Assembly: GCA_905215155.1 (NCBI GenBank)
Contig: CAJMPJ010000038.1
Span: 1-35,983 of the forward strand
DNA length: 35,983 bases
DNA from: an uncultured bacterium
GTDB lineage: Bacteria > Bacillota > Clostridia > Lachnospirales > Lachnospiraceae
Reading direction: 5' to 3'
Made by a program: the position numbers and the translations under genes. The notes beneath the pieces were generated by a model. The model made no database searches and was not told the origin of the DNA. It saw only the letters and a list, made by a program, of their open reading frames with translations. Each line of letters starts with the position of its first letter. Positions within the stretch are counted from its first letter, which is position 1. This document shows, in pieces, positions 9,394-17,289 of this stretch.

Positions 9394-10464
9394 ATGAAGA
9401 AGATAATAAAGATTTATTATACAATGGCTGCCGTTTGTGCAGCAGCAGTTTTGACCGCCGGCTGTTCTGCACCGCAGCCGAAAACAGAGGAAGCAAAGGA
9501 AGACCAGGAAACGGTAACACAGGCGGAAGAATCAGAATCCGTTTCAGAAAGCCGGGCCGCCGGTTTGCCGTTTACCTACTCTGCCTATGATTTAGATGGA
9601 ACCGAACATGTGCAGACCATTGATCAAGTACCGCAAAAGGTGATCACCAACAATCAGACAAGCACAGAGCTTTTGCTGAAGCTGGGTCTGGGGGACAAGA
9701 TCATTGCCACCGTAGCAAAAGACAATCCAACCACAGATGATTTGGCGGCAGCTTATGATGCCATTCCTGTACTGGCAGACAAACGGGATATTTCAAAAGA
9801 AAAAGTAGTAGGCATGGAACCGGATATTGTGGTGGGAAGAGTGAAATCCTTTACCCCGGAGACACTTGGCTCAGTCAGTGATTTAAATGCTATGGGAATC
9901 GCCGCCTACACCCAGGAAGCTACCCGCATGGATCAGGACGTTACCATGGATTCCATTATTGAGGATATCAGAAACATTGGAAGGATCTTTCAAAAGGAGG
10001 ATCAGGCAGAAAAAATGGCTGAGGAGCTGACGGCCCGTCTTGCGGCAACGGAGGAACGCTTAAAGTCCGTGGAGGGAGAGCCGTTAAAGGTTCTTCTTAT
10101 GGTAAATTATCAGGACGGCTCTTTTGGCGGCTATGGAAATAACGCATCTCTTCAGAAAGACATGCTGACCCGCCTTCATGCAGTCAACGTGCTTGAAAAA
10201 GGCGGCAGTGCTCTTTCGGCGGAAAATTTGATCTCCATGAATCCGGATGTGATCCTTTACGTCAAGGGAACTCATAATGAAGACGCTGACGAGAACGCGG
10301 TGGAATCCATGCTTTCCAATGACGTGATCCAAAGTGTAAAGGCCATTCAGAATAAAAAGGTTCTCACTGTTTTATACAACGATTTAATGGGAGGCGGATA
10401 CCGGACCTTTGACTGTATGGAGGCACTGGCAGATTTCCTGTATCCGGAAACGGCAAACAAATGA
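9394..10464 (+). CDS. Siderophore-type substrate-binding lipoprotein
   Basis: A 356-residue lipoprotein that captures substrate outside the membrane and delivers it to the FecCD permease. The signal peptide ends in the lipobox LTAGC with the acylated cysteine at residue 24, followed by a Glu/Ser-rich linker to about residue 55. The rest fits the two-lobed periplasmic-binding family 2: an N-terminal lobe with ELLLKLGLGDKIIAT and EPDIVVGRV, and a C-terminal lobe with SMNPDVILYVKG. ATG 9394 follows AAAAGGAGAT. The substrate cannot be read from sequence; ferric siderophore is the contextual inference. A terminator follows directly. Confidence 0.92.
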   Translation: MKKIIKIYYTMAAVCAAAVLTAGCSAPQPKTEEAKEDQETVTQAEESESVSESRAAGLPFTYSAYDLDGTEHVQTIDQVPQKVITNNQTSTELLLKLGLGDKIIATVAKDNPTTDDLAAAYDAIPVLADKRDISKEKVVGMEPDIVVGRVKSFTPETLGSVSDLNAMGIAAYTQEATRMDQDVTMDSIIEDIRNIGRIFQKEDQAEKMAEELTARLAATEERLKSVEGEPLKVLLMVNYQDGSFGGYGNNASLQKDMLTRLHAVNVLEKGGSALSAENLISMNPDVILYVKGTHNEDADENAVESMLSNDVIQSVKAIQNKKVLTVLYNDLMGGGYRTFDCMEALADFLYPETANK

Positions 10465-10479
10465 TAGACGATTAAACGT

Positions 10480-10528
10480 AACAGGCGGTAACGGAATTTT
10501 TATCAATTCCCATACCGCCTGTTTTGTT
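10480..10528 (+). terminator. Terminator of the importer operon
   Basis: AACAGGCGGTA (10480-10490) pairs with TACCGCCTGTT (10513-10523), and inside it GGAATT pairs with AATTCC. A T-rich tail TTTTGTT follows. It begins 16 bases after the lipoprotein stop codon. Confidence 0.88.
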
Positions 10529-10547
10529 ATGGGATGAAGCCTTAAGG

Positions 10548-10571
10548 TTTTATTACAAATTAGTAATAAAA
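10548..10571. promoter_or_regulatory. Perfect inverted repeat upstream of the DUF5722 gene, candidate operator
   Basis: TTTTATTAC (10548-10556) and GTAATAAAA (10563-10571) are exact reverse complements around AAATTA. It ends seven bases before the minus-35 box of the next promoter, a typical position for an activator site. No T run is needed for termination because the importer terminator already lies upstream. I do not know which protein would bind it. Confidence 0.45.
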
Positions 10572-10577
10572 ACGTTA

Positions 10578-10606
10578 TTGTAAATATCAGGGAAATTGGT
10601 TATCAT
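10578..10606 (+). promoter_or_regulatory. Probable promoter of the DUF5722 gene
   Basis: TTGTAA (10578-10583) and TATCAT (10601-10606) are 17 bases apart. Both boxes are one or two bases off consensus. Transcription would begin near 10613. Confidence 0.6.
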
Positions 10607-10646
10607 GATATAGGATGTGATTATGACAAAATGGAGGAATGCAAAC

Positions 10647-12320
10647 ATGAAGAGAATAAAGATAGGCAGGGTTTTGACCGGACTTCTTTCCGCGGCTTTT
10701 TTATGCTGTGCCACTGCCTTTGTTTCACTGGCGGATGTAAATGGGGCAGGAGTGCAGGCTGTGATCCAGTCTTGTTTGATTAATTCTGATAAGAATCATG
10801 TAACAGTGAAGATTTCAAACAGTGCCAATATGGAAGGAACGGACGGCGTTCTTTATCTGGTGGAATTACAGCCTTATCAGAACAATCTGGACGGCAGGAC
10901 AGACTATGCGGCAAAGGCGGCGCCAGGCGATAATGTAACGTTTACATTTCCTTTGAACCGTAACACCCCTGAGGACAGACTTTACAGCAAATTTGTTGTG
11001 GCTGTATGGGATGGAACGAAATACATAGAAATCAGCAAACCTCATTATATAACGAATCCTGAGATGGTGGCAGCCAATACAGCTCCATTTAATGATCCCC
11101 TTACAAAAAAAGGGCTAAACATTCAGCTGAACATGCTTGGCGATGCCTTTGAATTAGGGGTAAAGCACGTTGCTACAAATATTTCCTTCCATCAGATTCT
11201 TGGAGAAGGCATTGATTATCAGTATGATGGGAAGACCTATCATTTTGATAAGAATGTTATAGCAGGATACGATGAGACCATCAGCGCGCTATCCGGAAAG
11301 GGTATGACGGTAACGGCCATCATTTTAAACGGCTGGAACGATGCCACACCCAATCTGATTTATCCCGGAACAAAGAAAAACTCCACAGCCTTTTACTATA
11401 TGTTTAATGCAGCCACACCGGAAGGGGTTGACCAGACAAGAGCCATCGCCTCCTTCCTGGCTGACCGCTACAGCGGCTCCAATCCAAACTACGGAAAGAT
11501 TTCCAACTGGATTGTGGGAAATGAGATCAATAATCAGCAGTGGAACTATGTAGGACCCAGAGATATCACCAGCTATGTTCAGGCTTACCAGAACGCATTC
11601 CGCATTTTTTATACGGCCATTAAAAGCACCAGTGCCAATGACCGGGTATACTATTCCCTGGATTATAACTGGAACAATGAAATCAATCATAAAACAAAGT
11701 ATGGCGGAAAAGCCATTGTAGATACCTTTAACTCCATCGCCAATGAACAGGGACAGATGGATTGGGGACTGTCCTATCATCCCTACCCATGTCCGATGAC
11801 AGAGCCGGAATTCTGGGATGACGATAAGACAGGACTAATTACCAATGACTTTAACTCTCCGGTCATAAACTTTAAAAATCTGACCACTCTGACGGATTAT
11901 ATGGCTCAGGAAGCATTGAAATCTCCCACCGGTCATGTGCGCCATATTATCTTGACAGAGCAGGGCTTCACAGCAACCAGCCAGTCCAGAGGGAATGTTC
12001 CGTATGTTCAGGCAGCTGCCTATGCTTATTCGTATTATATGGTGGACAGTAACCCCTACATTGATGCTTATATTTTAAGCCGTCAGGTGGATGCACCATC
12101 TGAAGTACGAAGCGGATTGTCCTTTGGTCTTTGGGAATGTAATATGAACCGGGGGGATGATATCGTTGCGACCAAGCGCCGGAAGATCTGGCAGGTATTC
12201 CGGGATATTGATAAAAAGAAATATACGCTTGAATCGACGGAATTTGCCAAATCCATCATTGGAATTCAGAAATGGTCTGATGTGGTTCCAAACTTCCGTT
12301 GGAGATCACTTGAAAACTAA
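10647..12320 (+). CDS. Secreted DUF5722-like protein with a glycosidase-like fold
   Basis: A 557-residue exported protein. The signal peptide (KRIK, hydrophobic core, cut after SLA at residue 29) is followed by a beta-rich domain to about residue 140 and then a region that looks like a TIM barrel. NWIVGNEIN puts a glutamate at 293 and IILTEQGF another at 438; with SYHPYP at 376-381 these resemble the acid/base and nucleophile strands of clan GH-A glycoside hydrolases. I recall this overall pattern as DUF5722, but that name is from memory. The start ATG 10647 has GGAGG nine bases upstream; an upstream in-frame ATG at 10617 lacks such a site. Substrate unknown. Single gene with own promoter and terminator. 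Confidence 0.78.
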   Translation: MKRIKIGRVLTGLLSAAFLCCATAFVSLADVNGAGVQAVIQSCLINSDKNHVTVKISNSANMEGTDGVLYLVELQPYQNNLDGRTDYAAKAAPGDNVTFTFPLNRNTPEDRLYSKFVVAVWDGTKYIEISKPHYITNPEMVAANTAPFNDPLTKKGLNIQLNMLGDAFELGVKHVATNISFHQILGEGIDYQYDGKTYHFDKNVIAGYDETISALSGKGMTVTAIILNGWNDATPNLIYPGTKKNSTAFYYMFNAATPEGVDQTRAIASFLADRYSGSNPNYGKISNWIVGNEINNQQWNYVGPRDITSYVQAYQNAFRIFYTAIKSTSANDRVYYSLDYNWNNEINHKTKYGGKAIVDTFNSIANEQGQMDWGLSYHPYPCPMTEPEFWDDDKTGLITNDFNSPVINFKNLTTLTDYMAQEALKSPTGHVRHIILTEQGFTATSQSRGNVPYVQAAAYAYSYYMVDSNPYIDAYILSRQVDAPSEVRSGLSFGLWECNMNRGDDIVATKRRKIWQVFRDIDKKKYTLESTEFAKSIIGIQKWSDVVPNFRWRSLEN

Positions 12321-12345
12321 CGTTTGTTTACCTATATTTATAATA

Positions 12346-12392
12346 AAAAGATACGGCAGCAGGGATCATAATTCCTTGCTGCCGTATCTTTT
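12346..12392. terminator. Shared bidirectional terminator
   Basis: A 20-base-pair stem (12346-12365 with 12373-12392, one G-T pair) around a seven-base loop has AAAAGATACGGCAGCA as its left arm. It lies between the convergent DUF5722 and protease genes. On the minus strand the stem is followed by TTTTTATTAT, on the plus strand by TTTTGCTT, so it serves both, better for the protease. Confidence 0.9.
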
Positions 12393-12407
12393 GCTTATGC
12401 TACTATG

Positions 12408-13706
12408 CTACTGCCAGGTCAGAGCGCTGTAGGCGTCTAAAAGACCGCCGCTTAAAATCTTTCCGTTCAGTGTTTCCAGTTTTCTGCTGGAATTTAGTAA
12501 AATCTGCTTAACATCGGATAAGGAAATATCTGTGCGGTAAGAGTAAAGCATGGCTGCCACACCTGTTACCATAGGTGCAGCCATGGAAGTGCCGCTCATA
12601 AATCCATATCCGTTGCCCGGTATGGTGCTTAAAATATAGGTACCGGGAGCTGCGATATCCACGCTGGCAGCGCCGAAGTTGGAATCCTTGCTCAAGCTGC
12701 CGTCAAATAGAATATTTGCGACAGAGAGCACGTTATCGTAAGGAAGAGAGGCGGGATACACCGGATTAATGTCGGTATCATAGCCAAGTCCGGATATGCC
12801 TCCGTTTCCGCAGGAGACCACAAACAGCATGGAAGAGTTCTTTATGGTCTGCGCCAGCTCTTCGCTGTAGGAGGAGGTTCCCATGCTCAGATTGCAAATG
12901 GAAGCCCCATTGGCCTCCGCATAGCGGATTGCCTGAATCACAGCATCGGGAGTGCCGATTCCTTCTTTTCCTCCAAGTGCCTTTAGGGGCATGATTTTAA
13001 CAAAATTGTTATCCGTGATTCCTGCGATTCCGTAAGCACCTCTGTCAGCACCGATGGTCCCTGCTGCGTGGGTTCCGTGGCTGTCCTCACTACCGGAAAA
13101 AACTCTGTTGTTTCCCGAAAAGAAATTCCAGCCGTGAATATCATCTGTATAGCCGTTTCCATCGTTATCAATGCCGTCACCATTGGTTTCCCCAGGGTTT
13201 GTCCAGATGGCATTCTTAAGCTCCTGATGATTGATATCAATTCCCGTATCAATGATGGCAACTATGACAGAACGTTTGTTCTGGGCTTTGTCGTAAAGCT
13301 CCCAGGCCGGCTGAACGTCAATGTCAATTCCTGCAACGGCTTTTGTCACCTTAGATTCATAGTCGCCGGGTCCGGGTTTTGGTATTCCGATCCCCATACT
13401 GGATCTTAATCCGTTATAAACATCGTCCACGGACTGAAATCTTGATTGTAATTCAACCAGACGGAACTCCCCGTCGTTTTTTAATCCCCACTGATAGGTG
13501 GAAAATTCATCAGCCGGGGAAAGATTGATTACCCCGGGGCCAATGGCAAAGGGCTTTAGAACTTGTCCGCTGCCGGTTGAAAAAGAGTGGAGCGCATCTG
13601 CCGGCGGCTCCTGTTTGTGCGCCGTTGCCTCAGCCGTAGTATAGAGCGGCAGGCTTGGAAGCAGCAAAGCAAGAGACAGGCATGCGGCTCGGATTATTTT
13701 TTTCAT
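12408..13706 (-). CDS. Secreted subtilisin-like serine protease (S8 family)
   Basis: A 432-residue extracellular protease. The signal peptide probably ends after ATA at residue 29, followed by about 100 residues that may act as a propeptide. Catalytic residues are aspartate 153 in VAIIDTGID, histidine 210 in SHGTHAAG, the oxyanion asparagine 301 in SCGNGG and serine 374 in SGTSMAAP. The Asp/Asn/Gly-rich segment at 175-189 looks like a calcium-binding loop. There is no LPXTG anchor or repeat domain, so the enzyme should be released. I start at ATG 13706, which has AGGAG nine bases upstream; the longer in-frame start at 13733 does not. Monocistronic, facing the DUF5722 gene. Confidence 0.93.
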   Translation of the reverse strand: MKKIIRAACLSLALLLPSLPLYTTAEATAHKQEPPADALHSFSTGSGQVLKPFAIGPGVINLSPADEFSTYQWGLKNDGEFRLVELQSRFQSVDDVYNGLRSSMGIGIPKPGPGDYESKVTKAVAGIDIDVQPAWELYDKAQNKRSVIVAIIDTGIDINHQELKNAIWTNPGETNGDGIDNDGNGYTDDIHGWNFFSGNNRVFSGSEDSHGTHAAGTIGADRGAYGIAGITDNNFVKIMPLKALGGKEGIGTPDAVIQAIRYAEANGASICNLSMGTSSYSEELAQTIKNSSMLFVVSCGNGGISGLGYDTDINPVYPASLPYDNVLSVANILFDGSLSKDSNFGAASVDIAAPGTYILSTIPGNGYGFMSGTSMAAPMVTGVAAMLYSYRTDISLSDVKQILLNSSRKLETLNGKILSGGLLDAYSALTWQ

Positions 13707-13750
13707 GGTTTCTTTCTCCTCACTATGAAGCAATCATTGAAACTAATGCT

Positions 13751-13759
13751 ATTATATCA
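13751..13759 (-). promoter_or_regulatory. Extended minus-10 promoter of the protease gene
   Basis: On the minus strand TGATATAAT is a perfect extended minus-10 element. No good minus-35 box is present at 17 bases. The start of transcription would be near 13744, 38 bases before the protease ATG. It overlaps the end of the small upstream ORF. Confidence 0.6.
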
Positions 13760-13765
13760 TAAACC

Positions 13766-13888
13766 CTACGCACCAGGCTTTAATTTTATGTAAAAAAATG
13801 GATTTTTTTCTATCAGATTTACAGAGAAAGAAAACCGGTCCGCTGCCCCGGGGTTTCGTGGATGATTGTTCTTCCATATAAAATTCAT
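13766..13888 (-). CDS. Small 40-residue ORF upstream of the protease
   Basis: I do not recognise this peptide. It starts at ATG 13888 with a very good ribosome site (AGGAGG on the minus strand at 13902-13897, eight bases before the ATG) and stops at TAG 13766-13768. The product begins MNFIWKNNHPRNPG and ends FYIKLKPGA; it is basic, has no hydrophobic signal segment and no cysteine. A TGCTATACT element 34 to 42 bases upstream can serve as promoter. The protease ATG is 59 bases beyond its stop, so it could be a leader peptide, a small protein of its own, or a decayed gene start. The ribosome site is the main evidence. Confidence 0.45.
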   Translation of the reverse strand: MNFIWKNNHPRNPGAADRFSFSVNLIEKNPFFYIKLKPGA

Positions 13889-13921
13889 GTTTAACTCCTC
13901 CTTTGTATATGAAATATAAAT

Positions 13922-13930
13922 AGTATAGCA
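13922..13930 (-). promoter_or_regulatory. Possible extended minus-10 promoter for the small ORF
   Basis: On the minus strand TGCTATACT matches an extended minus-10 element one base off consensus. Transcription would start near 13915, giving a leader of about 27 bases before the ATG at 13888. Confidence 0.4.
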
Positions 13931-14010
13931 TCAATATGTGACTATACCTTGAAATCTATGTGAAAACAATTTTGAATCTGCAAAAGAATCTATCGTTGTC
14001 GTAAATGGTA

Positions 14011-14040
14011 TTGAAATGTTTTTTTTAGTTATGTTATGAT
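14011..14040 (+). promoter_or_regulatory. Probable promoter of the RpiR gene
   Basis: TTGAAA (14011-14016) and TATGAT (14035-14040) are 18 bases apart with a T-rich spacer. Transcription would begin near 14047. Confidence 0.65.
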
Positions 14041-14072
14041 TGTTCTGAACAAAAGGGAAGGAGCGTGGGGCC

Positions 14073-14927
14073 ATGCAGGGGGATTTTTTGACCAGAATCC
14101 GTTTTGAATACAACCAGTTTACAAAGGCTGAAAAAAAAGTGGCAGATTACATTCTGCAAAATTCCAGAGAAGTGCTTTTTATGTCAATCACCGGGCTTGC
14201 GGAGGCATGTGAAGTAGGAGATACCAGTGTATTCCGTTTCTGCAAGACCTTAAAATTAAAAGGCTACCAGGAGTTTAAGATGATGCTGTCTTTAAGTCTT
14301 CATGATGAAGCCGCAGGACAGGGACGCCTGGAAGGAGATATCAAATTAACGGATTCCTTTGCAGAGGTATCCAGAAAAGTATTGAATACCAATATGAGTG
14401 CTCTGGAAGAAACTTATTCCCTCTTAAAAGAGGAACAGTTCGGCCAGGTGATTGATTGCCTTTATGAGGCAAAACGCATCTGCTTTTTTGGTGCAGGTGC
14501 CAGTATGATATCTGCTCTGAAGGCAGCGAATCAATTTATGAGAATAGAACCTAAGGTTTTTTGTGTGCAGGACGCCCATATGCAGACTATGGCAGCCTCT
14601 TTGATGGAAGAAGGGGAAGCTGCGGTACTGTTTTCCTATTCCGGGGCTACAAAGGAGACCATTCATGCGGCAGAGCTGGCTAAAAAGGCAGGAGCAAAGA
14701 CCATCTGCATTACCAGATTTGTAAAATCCCCTCTTACGGCATTTTCTGATATCACTCTGCTGTGCGGTGCCAAGGAAGGACCCCTTCAGGGAGGTTCGGC
14801 CCCCTTGGAAATCAGCCAGCTGTTTTTGATTGATCTGATGTACACGGAATATTACAGAAGGTATTTTGAACGCTGTAACAGGAATAATGAAAAAGTATCT
14901 GCCTCAGTGCTTGATAAGATGTATTAG
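14073..14927 (+). CDS. RpiR-family transcription regulator with SIS domain
   Basis: A 284-residue regulator. Residues 1-75 form the N-terminal helix-turn-helix domain (FTKAEKKVADYIL, then SITGLAEACEVGDTSVFRFC), and from about 110 to 245 there is a sugar-isomerase (SIS) domain with CFFGAGAS and SYSGATKET, which binds a phosphorylated sugar in this family. Such proteins usually control uptake or catabolism of sugars or amino sugars. No sugar-metabolism gene is next to it; the only co-directional partner is the membrane acyltransferase 66 bases downstream. ATG 14073 is nine bases after AAGGAG. The target genes are unknown. Confidence 0.9.
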   Translation: MQGDFLTRIRFEYNQFTKAEKKVADYILQNSREVLFMSITGLAEACEVGDTSVFRFCKTLKLKGYQEFKMMLSLSLHDEAAGQGRLEGDIKLTDSFAEVSRKVLNTNMSALEETYSLLKEEQFGQVIDCLYEAKRICFFGAGASMISALKAANQFMRIEPKVFCVQDAHMQTMAASLMEEGEAAVLFSYSGATKETIHAAELAKKAGAKTICITRFVKSPLTAFSDITLLCGAKEGPLQGGSAPLEISQLFLIDLMYTEYYRRYFERCNRNNEKVSASVLDKMY

Positions 14928-14993
14928 AAAGATGAAGAATTGGTAAAATTAAATTCTCTGTGATCAAATGAGAAATGTGGAAAGGAGTGCCTA

Positions 14994-16031
14994 ATGGAAG
15001 AACATAAATTCCGTAACAAAATCGTATGGTTTACATTTTTCTTCAGTCTTCTGGTCATATGGGTCCACTCCTATAACGCGGTGCTGTTTTTAGGAAGCAC
15101 GAAAACCGGTTACCGAACCGACTATCTGGAACGTTTTTTAGGAAGTACCGTGGCACAGATCGCTGTTCCCGGGTTCTTTCTGATTTCCTCCTATCTGTTC
15201 TTCCGAACCTTTACCATGGAACGGCTCTGGTTGAAATGGAATTCCAGAATCCGCAGTGTACTGGTTCCTTATATTGTGTGGAACTTCCTTTATTATATGG
15301 GATATGTCATCGGAAGCAGGATTCCCGTTCTGTCTGATATCATCGGAAAGGGAAAAGTTCCATTTACCATTTTACAGGCGGCGGAAGCAGTCCTGCATTA
15401 TACCTATAATTATGTATTCTGGTACTTAAACCAGTTGATTCTTCTGATTGTGCTGGCGCCCCTCATTTATCTTATCGTAAAACGTAAGATCACCGGTATT
15501 GTATTTCTGTCAGCCCTATTTGCAGCCATTTATGTTGGCGGAAGCCTGCCGTTCGTCAATCTGGATGCCATGCTGTATTATACCTTCGGGGCATTTACGG
15601 CAGTGCATGGAAAAACGTTGGCAGAAAAGGCCTGGGATAAAAAAGGTTGTTTCATTGGTTTGATTTTGCTTCTTACAGCATACTTTTTATATGGATTTAA
15701 TTTTCCGGGAGCTGCAAAAGGAGAAGTGGCAGCCTCTTCTGTGATTTTCCGGCTCTTTGTCCCCGTTTCTCTGTGGCTCATGGTGCCGGAACGGTATCTT
15801 TTTGAAGCAAAGGAATGGATGAGGCAGAATTTCTTTCTCTATGCCATTCATTTTGCGATGGTCCGTCTGATAAATAAAACAGGAGCATTTCTGCTCCCGT
15901 CAGTCCCGGCCGTTCCTCTTGGAATCTTTCTTTTCATGCCGGGGATATGTGTTTTTTTCAGTTATCAGATCAGCCGCTTCTTAAAAAAATTTCTGCCGGG
16001 CATCTGGTGTCTTTTAAACGGAGGCCGATGA
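14994..16031 (+). CDS. Membrane acyltransferase (acyltransferase family 3)
   Basis: A 345-residue integral membrane protein with roughly ten hydrophobic segments. The start resembles acyltransferase 3 proteins: a first helix ending in LLVIWVHSYN, with the conserved histidine at residue 25, then VPGFFLISSYLFFR, and WNSRIRSVLVPYIVWN. Members O-acetylate or otherwise acylate cell-surface sugars, peptidoglycan or exopolysaccharide. The substrate is unknown. The ATG has AAAGGAG upstream. It may be co-transcribed with the RpiR gene because no terminator lies between them. Its last 18 bases overlap the 3' end of the convergent methyltransferase gene and no terminator separates them. Confidence 0.85.
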   Translation: MEEHKFRNKIVWFTFFFSLLVIWVHSYNAVLFLGSTKTGYRTDYLERFLGSTVAQIAVPGFFLISSYLFFRTFTMERLWLKWNSRIRSVLVPYIVWNFLYYMGYVIGSRIPVLSDIIGKGKVPFTILQAAEAVLHYTYNYVFWYLNQLILLIVLAPLIYLIVKRKITGIVFLSALFAAIYVGGSLPFVNLDAMLYYTFGAFTAVHGKTLAEKAWDKKGCFIGLILLLTAYFLYGFNFPGAAKGEVAASSVIFRLFVPVSLWLMVPERYLFEAKEWMRQNFFLYAIHFAMVRLINKTGAFLLPSVPAVPLGIFLFMPGICVFFSYQISRFLKKFLPGIWCLLNGGR

Positions 16032-16883
16032 CCAGCGTCCAGATGCGCCGCAGGGAAGAACAAGACCTGTTTTTGTGACCGGAAGGCCAACCTCCTGTGC
16101 CTGTACCTCGCCTCCGAATTTCTGCCTGATTTCCGTGGAAATCATATAAGACAACACGGAAGGTGCCAATCCGGTGGTATAAGAATTAATCAGGAAAAAC
16201 AGCGGTTTGTCAGAGAGAAGTTCTTTGCAGAGTTTAACCAGCGGATAAATGGAATCTTCGATTTTCCAGATCTCTCCTTTTGGGCCCCTCCCGTAAGAAG
16301 GCGGGTCCATGATGATGGCATCATAGCGGCTGCCTCTTCGGATCTCCCGTTCCACAAATTTGACGCAGTCATCCACAATCCAGCGGATGGGAGCGGATTC
16401 TAAGTTGGAAGAACGGGCGTTTTCCTTGGCCCAGCCTACCATTCCCTTGGACGCATCCACGTGGGTTACGGCTGCTCCTGCATTTGCCGCCGCTAAGGTA
16501 GCTCCTCCGGTGTAAGCAAATAAATTAAGCACTTTTACAGGCCGTCCGGCCTTTTTTATTTTTTCGCTGAACCAGTCCCAGTTTGCCGCCTGTTCCGGAA
16601 AGAGTCCGGTATGCTTAAAACTGAAGGGCTTCAGCTGAAATGTCAGTTCCTTATAGCTGATGGTCCATTGTTCAGGAAGATCAAAGAATTCCCATTCCCC
16701 GCCGCCCTTTGCGCTGCGGTGGTAATGCCCGTTCATTTTTCTCCATCCTTTTTCTGTCTTGGGAGTGGACCAGATTACCTGGGGGTCAGGACGCACAAGA
16801 AGATACTTTCCCCAGCGCTCCAGCTTTTCTCCATCTGAACAATCTATTACTTCATAATCTTTCCAGCCATCTGCAATCCACAT
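16014..16883 (-). CDS. SAM-dependent methyltransferase, RlmI/RlmK-like
   Basis: A 289-residue class I methyltransferase. The SAM-binding loop NLFAYTGG is at residues 120-127, an acidic ribose-binding site follows in HVDASKG, and the catalytic motif DPPSYG is at 192-197. This combination matches the family of 23S rRNA cytosine-C5 methyltransferase relatives (RlmI, YwbD type). The N-terminal PUA domain of full-length RlmI is not apparent; instead there is a short beta-rich region. An RNA substrate is likely but unproved. Its own strong promoter lies upstream. The ribosome site AAAGGGCGG is weak and distant from the ATG. Confidence 0.85.
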   Translation of the reverse strand: MWIADGWKDYEVIDCSDGEKLERWGKYLLVRPDPQVIWSTPKTEKGWRKMNGHYHRSAKGGGEWEFFDLPEQWTISYKELTFQLKPFSFKHTGLFPEQAANWDWFSEKIKKAGRPVKVLNLFAYTGGATLAAANAGAAVTHVDASKGMVGWAKENARSSNLESAPIRWIVDDCVKFVEREIRRGSRYDAIIMDPPSYGRGPKGEIWKIEDSIYPLVKLCKELLSDKPLFFLINSYTTGLAPSVLSYMISTEIRQKFGGEVQAQEVGLPVTKTGLVLPCGASGRWSSASV

Positions 16884-16926
16884 AATTGGTGCCGCCCTTT
16901 CTTTCTATCAATCCTATGATTCTATG

Positions 16927-16955
16927 ATTATACTGGAAAGAGCCTGGAGCGTCAA
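16927..16955 (-). promoter_or_regulatory. Promoter of the methyltransferase gene
   Basis: On the minus strand TTGACG (16955-16950) and TATAAT (16932-16927) are 17 bases apart. The leader would be about 35 bases. Confidence 0.85.
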
Positions 16956-17008
16956 GTACAGGCCCCGGCCGTTTGGGACAACAATTAATCACGCCTGGCA
17001 CCTATGTC

Positions 17009-17031
17009 CTATATACTATAGTATAATATAG
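17009..17031 (+). promoter_or_regulatory. Palindrome overlapping a minus-10 box before the cysteine-rich gene
   Basis: TATACTATAGTATA (17012-17025) is a perfect 14-base palindrome, extended outward by CTA and TAG with one extra base. TATAAT (17022-17027) overlaps its right arm, but no good minus-35 box is found at normal distance. Either a regulator binds the palindrome, or a different sigma factor is used, or this is an AT-rich coincidence. Confidence 0.4.
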
Positions 17032-17045
17032 AATGAGAGGTGAAA

Positions 17046-17249
17046 ATGATGGGTTGTTTGCGTATGGGTATTTCTGTAGGTAATTGTGGCTGTAACTGCT
17101 GGGGCAATTACAGATTTTGTAATGGATGCGGCAGCTGGGGCAATCTCTGCTTTAACAATTGCTCCAACCGGAGAAATTGCGGATGCAACCGCTGCAGCAG
17201 ATGCGGCCGCTGCGGGAACTGCAGATGTAGAAATAATTGCTGTAATTAA
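17046..17249 (+). CDS. Small cysteine-rich protein (reading frame uncertain)
   Basis: This frame encodes 67 residues with 17 cysteines, mostly in the patterns CGCNC, CSRCGRCGNC and a final NNCC, spaced by Gly, Asn and Arg. I do not recognise the family; cysteine-rich proteins of this kind can bind metals or cross-link in spore coats, but nothing here proves either. Start evidence is good: GAGAGGTG (17035-17042) precedes ATG 17046 and ATG 17049. A terminator follows 40 bases after the stop. Caution: the overlapping +1 frame (17086-17283, GTG start, 65 residues, Ala-rich) has strongly purine-first codons, typical of real genes, but only a weak ribosome site. A cysteine-rich frame is the expected shadow of an alanine-rich one. 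Confidence 0.5.
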   Translation: MMGCLRMGISVGNCGCNCWGNYRFCNGCGSWGNLCFNNCSNRRNCGCNRCSRCGRCGNCRCRNNCCN

Positions 17250-17289
17250 TGGAATGGAACGAACATTCCTTTATACTTTATAAATCTCA

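Noticed and set aside
13752..13934. 60-residue minus-strand frame overlapping the small ORF
   Set aside because: Its start has no ribosome site; the strong AGGAGG serves the other frame that begins at 13888.
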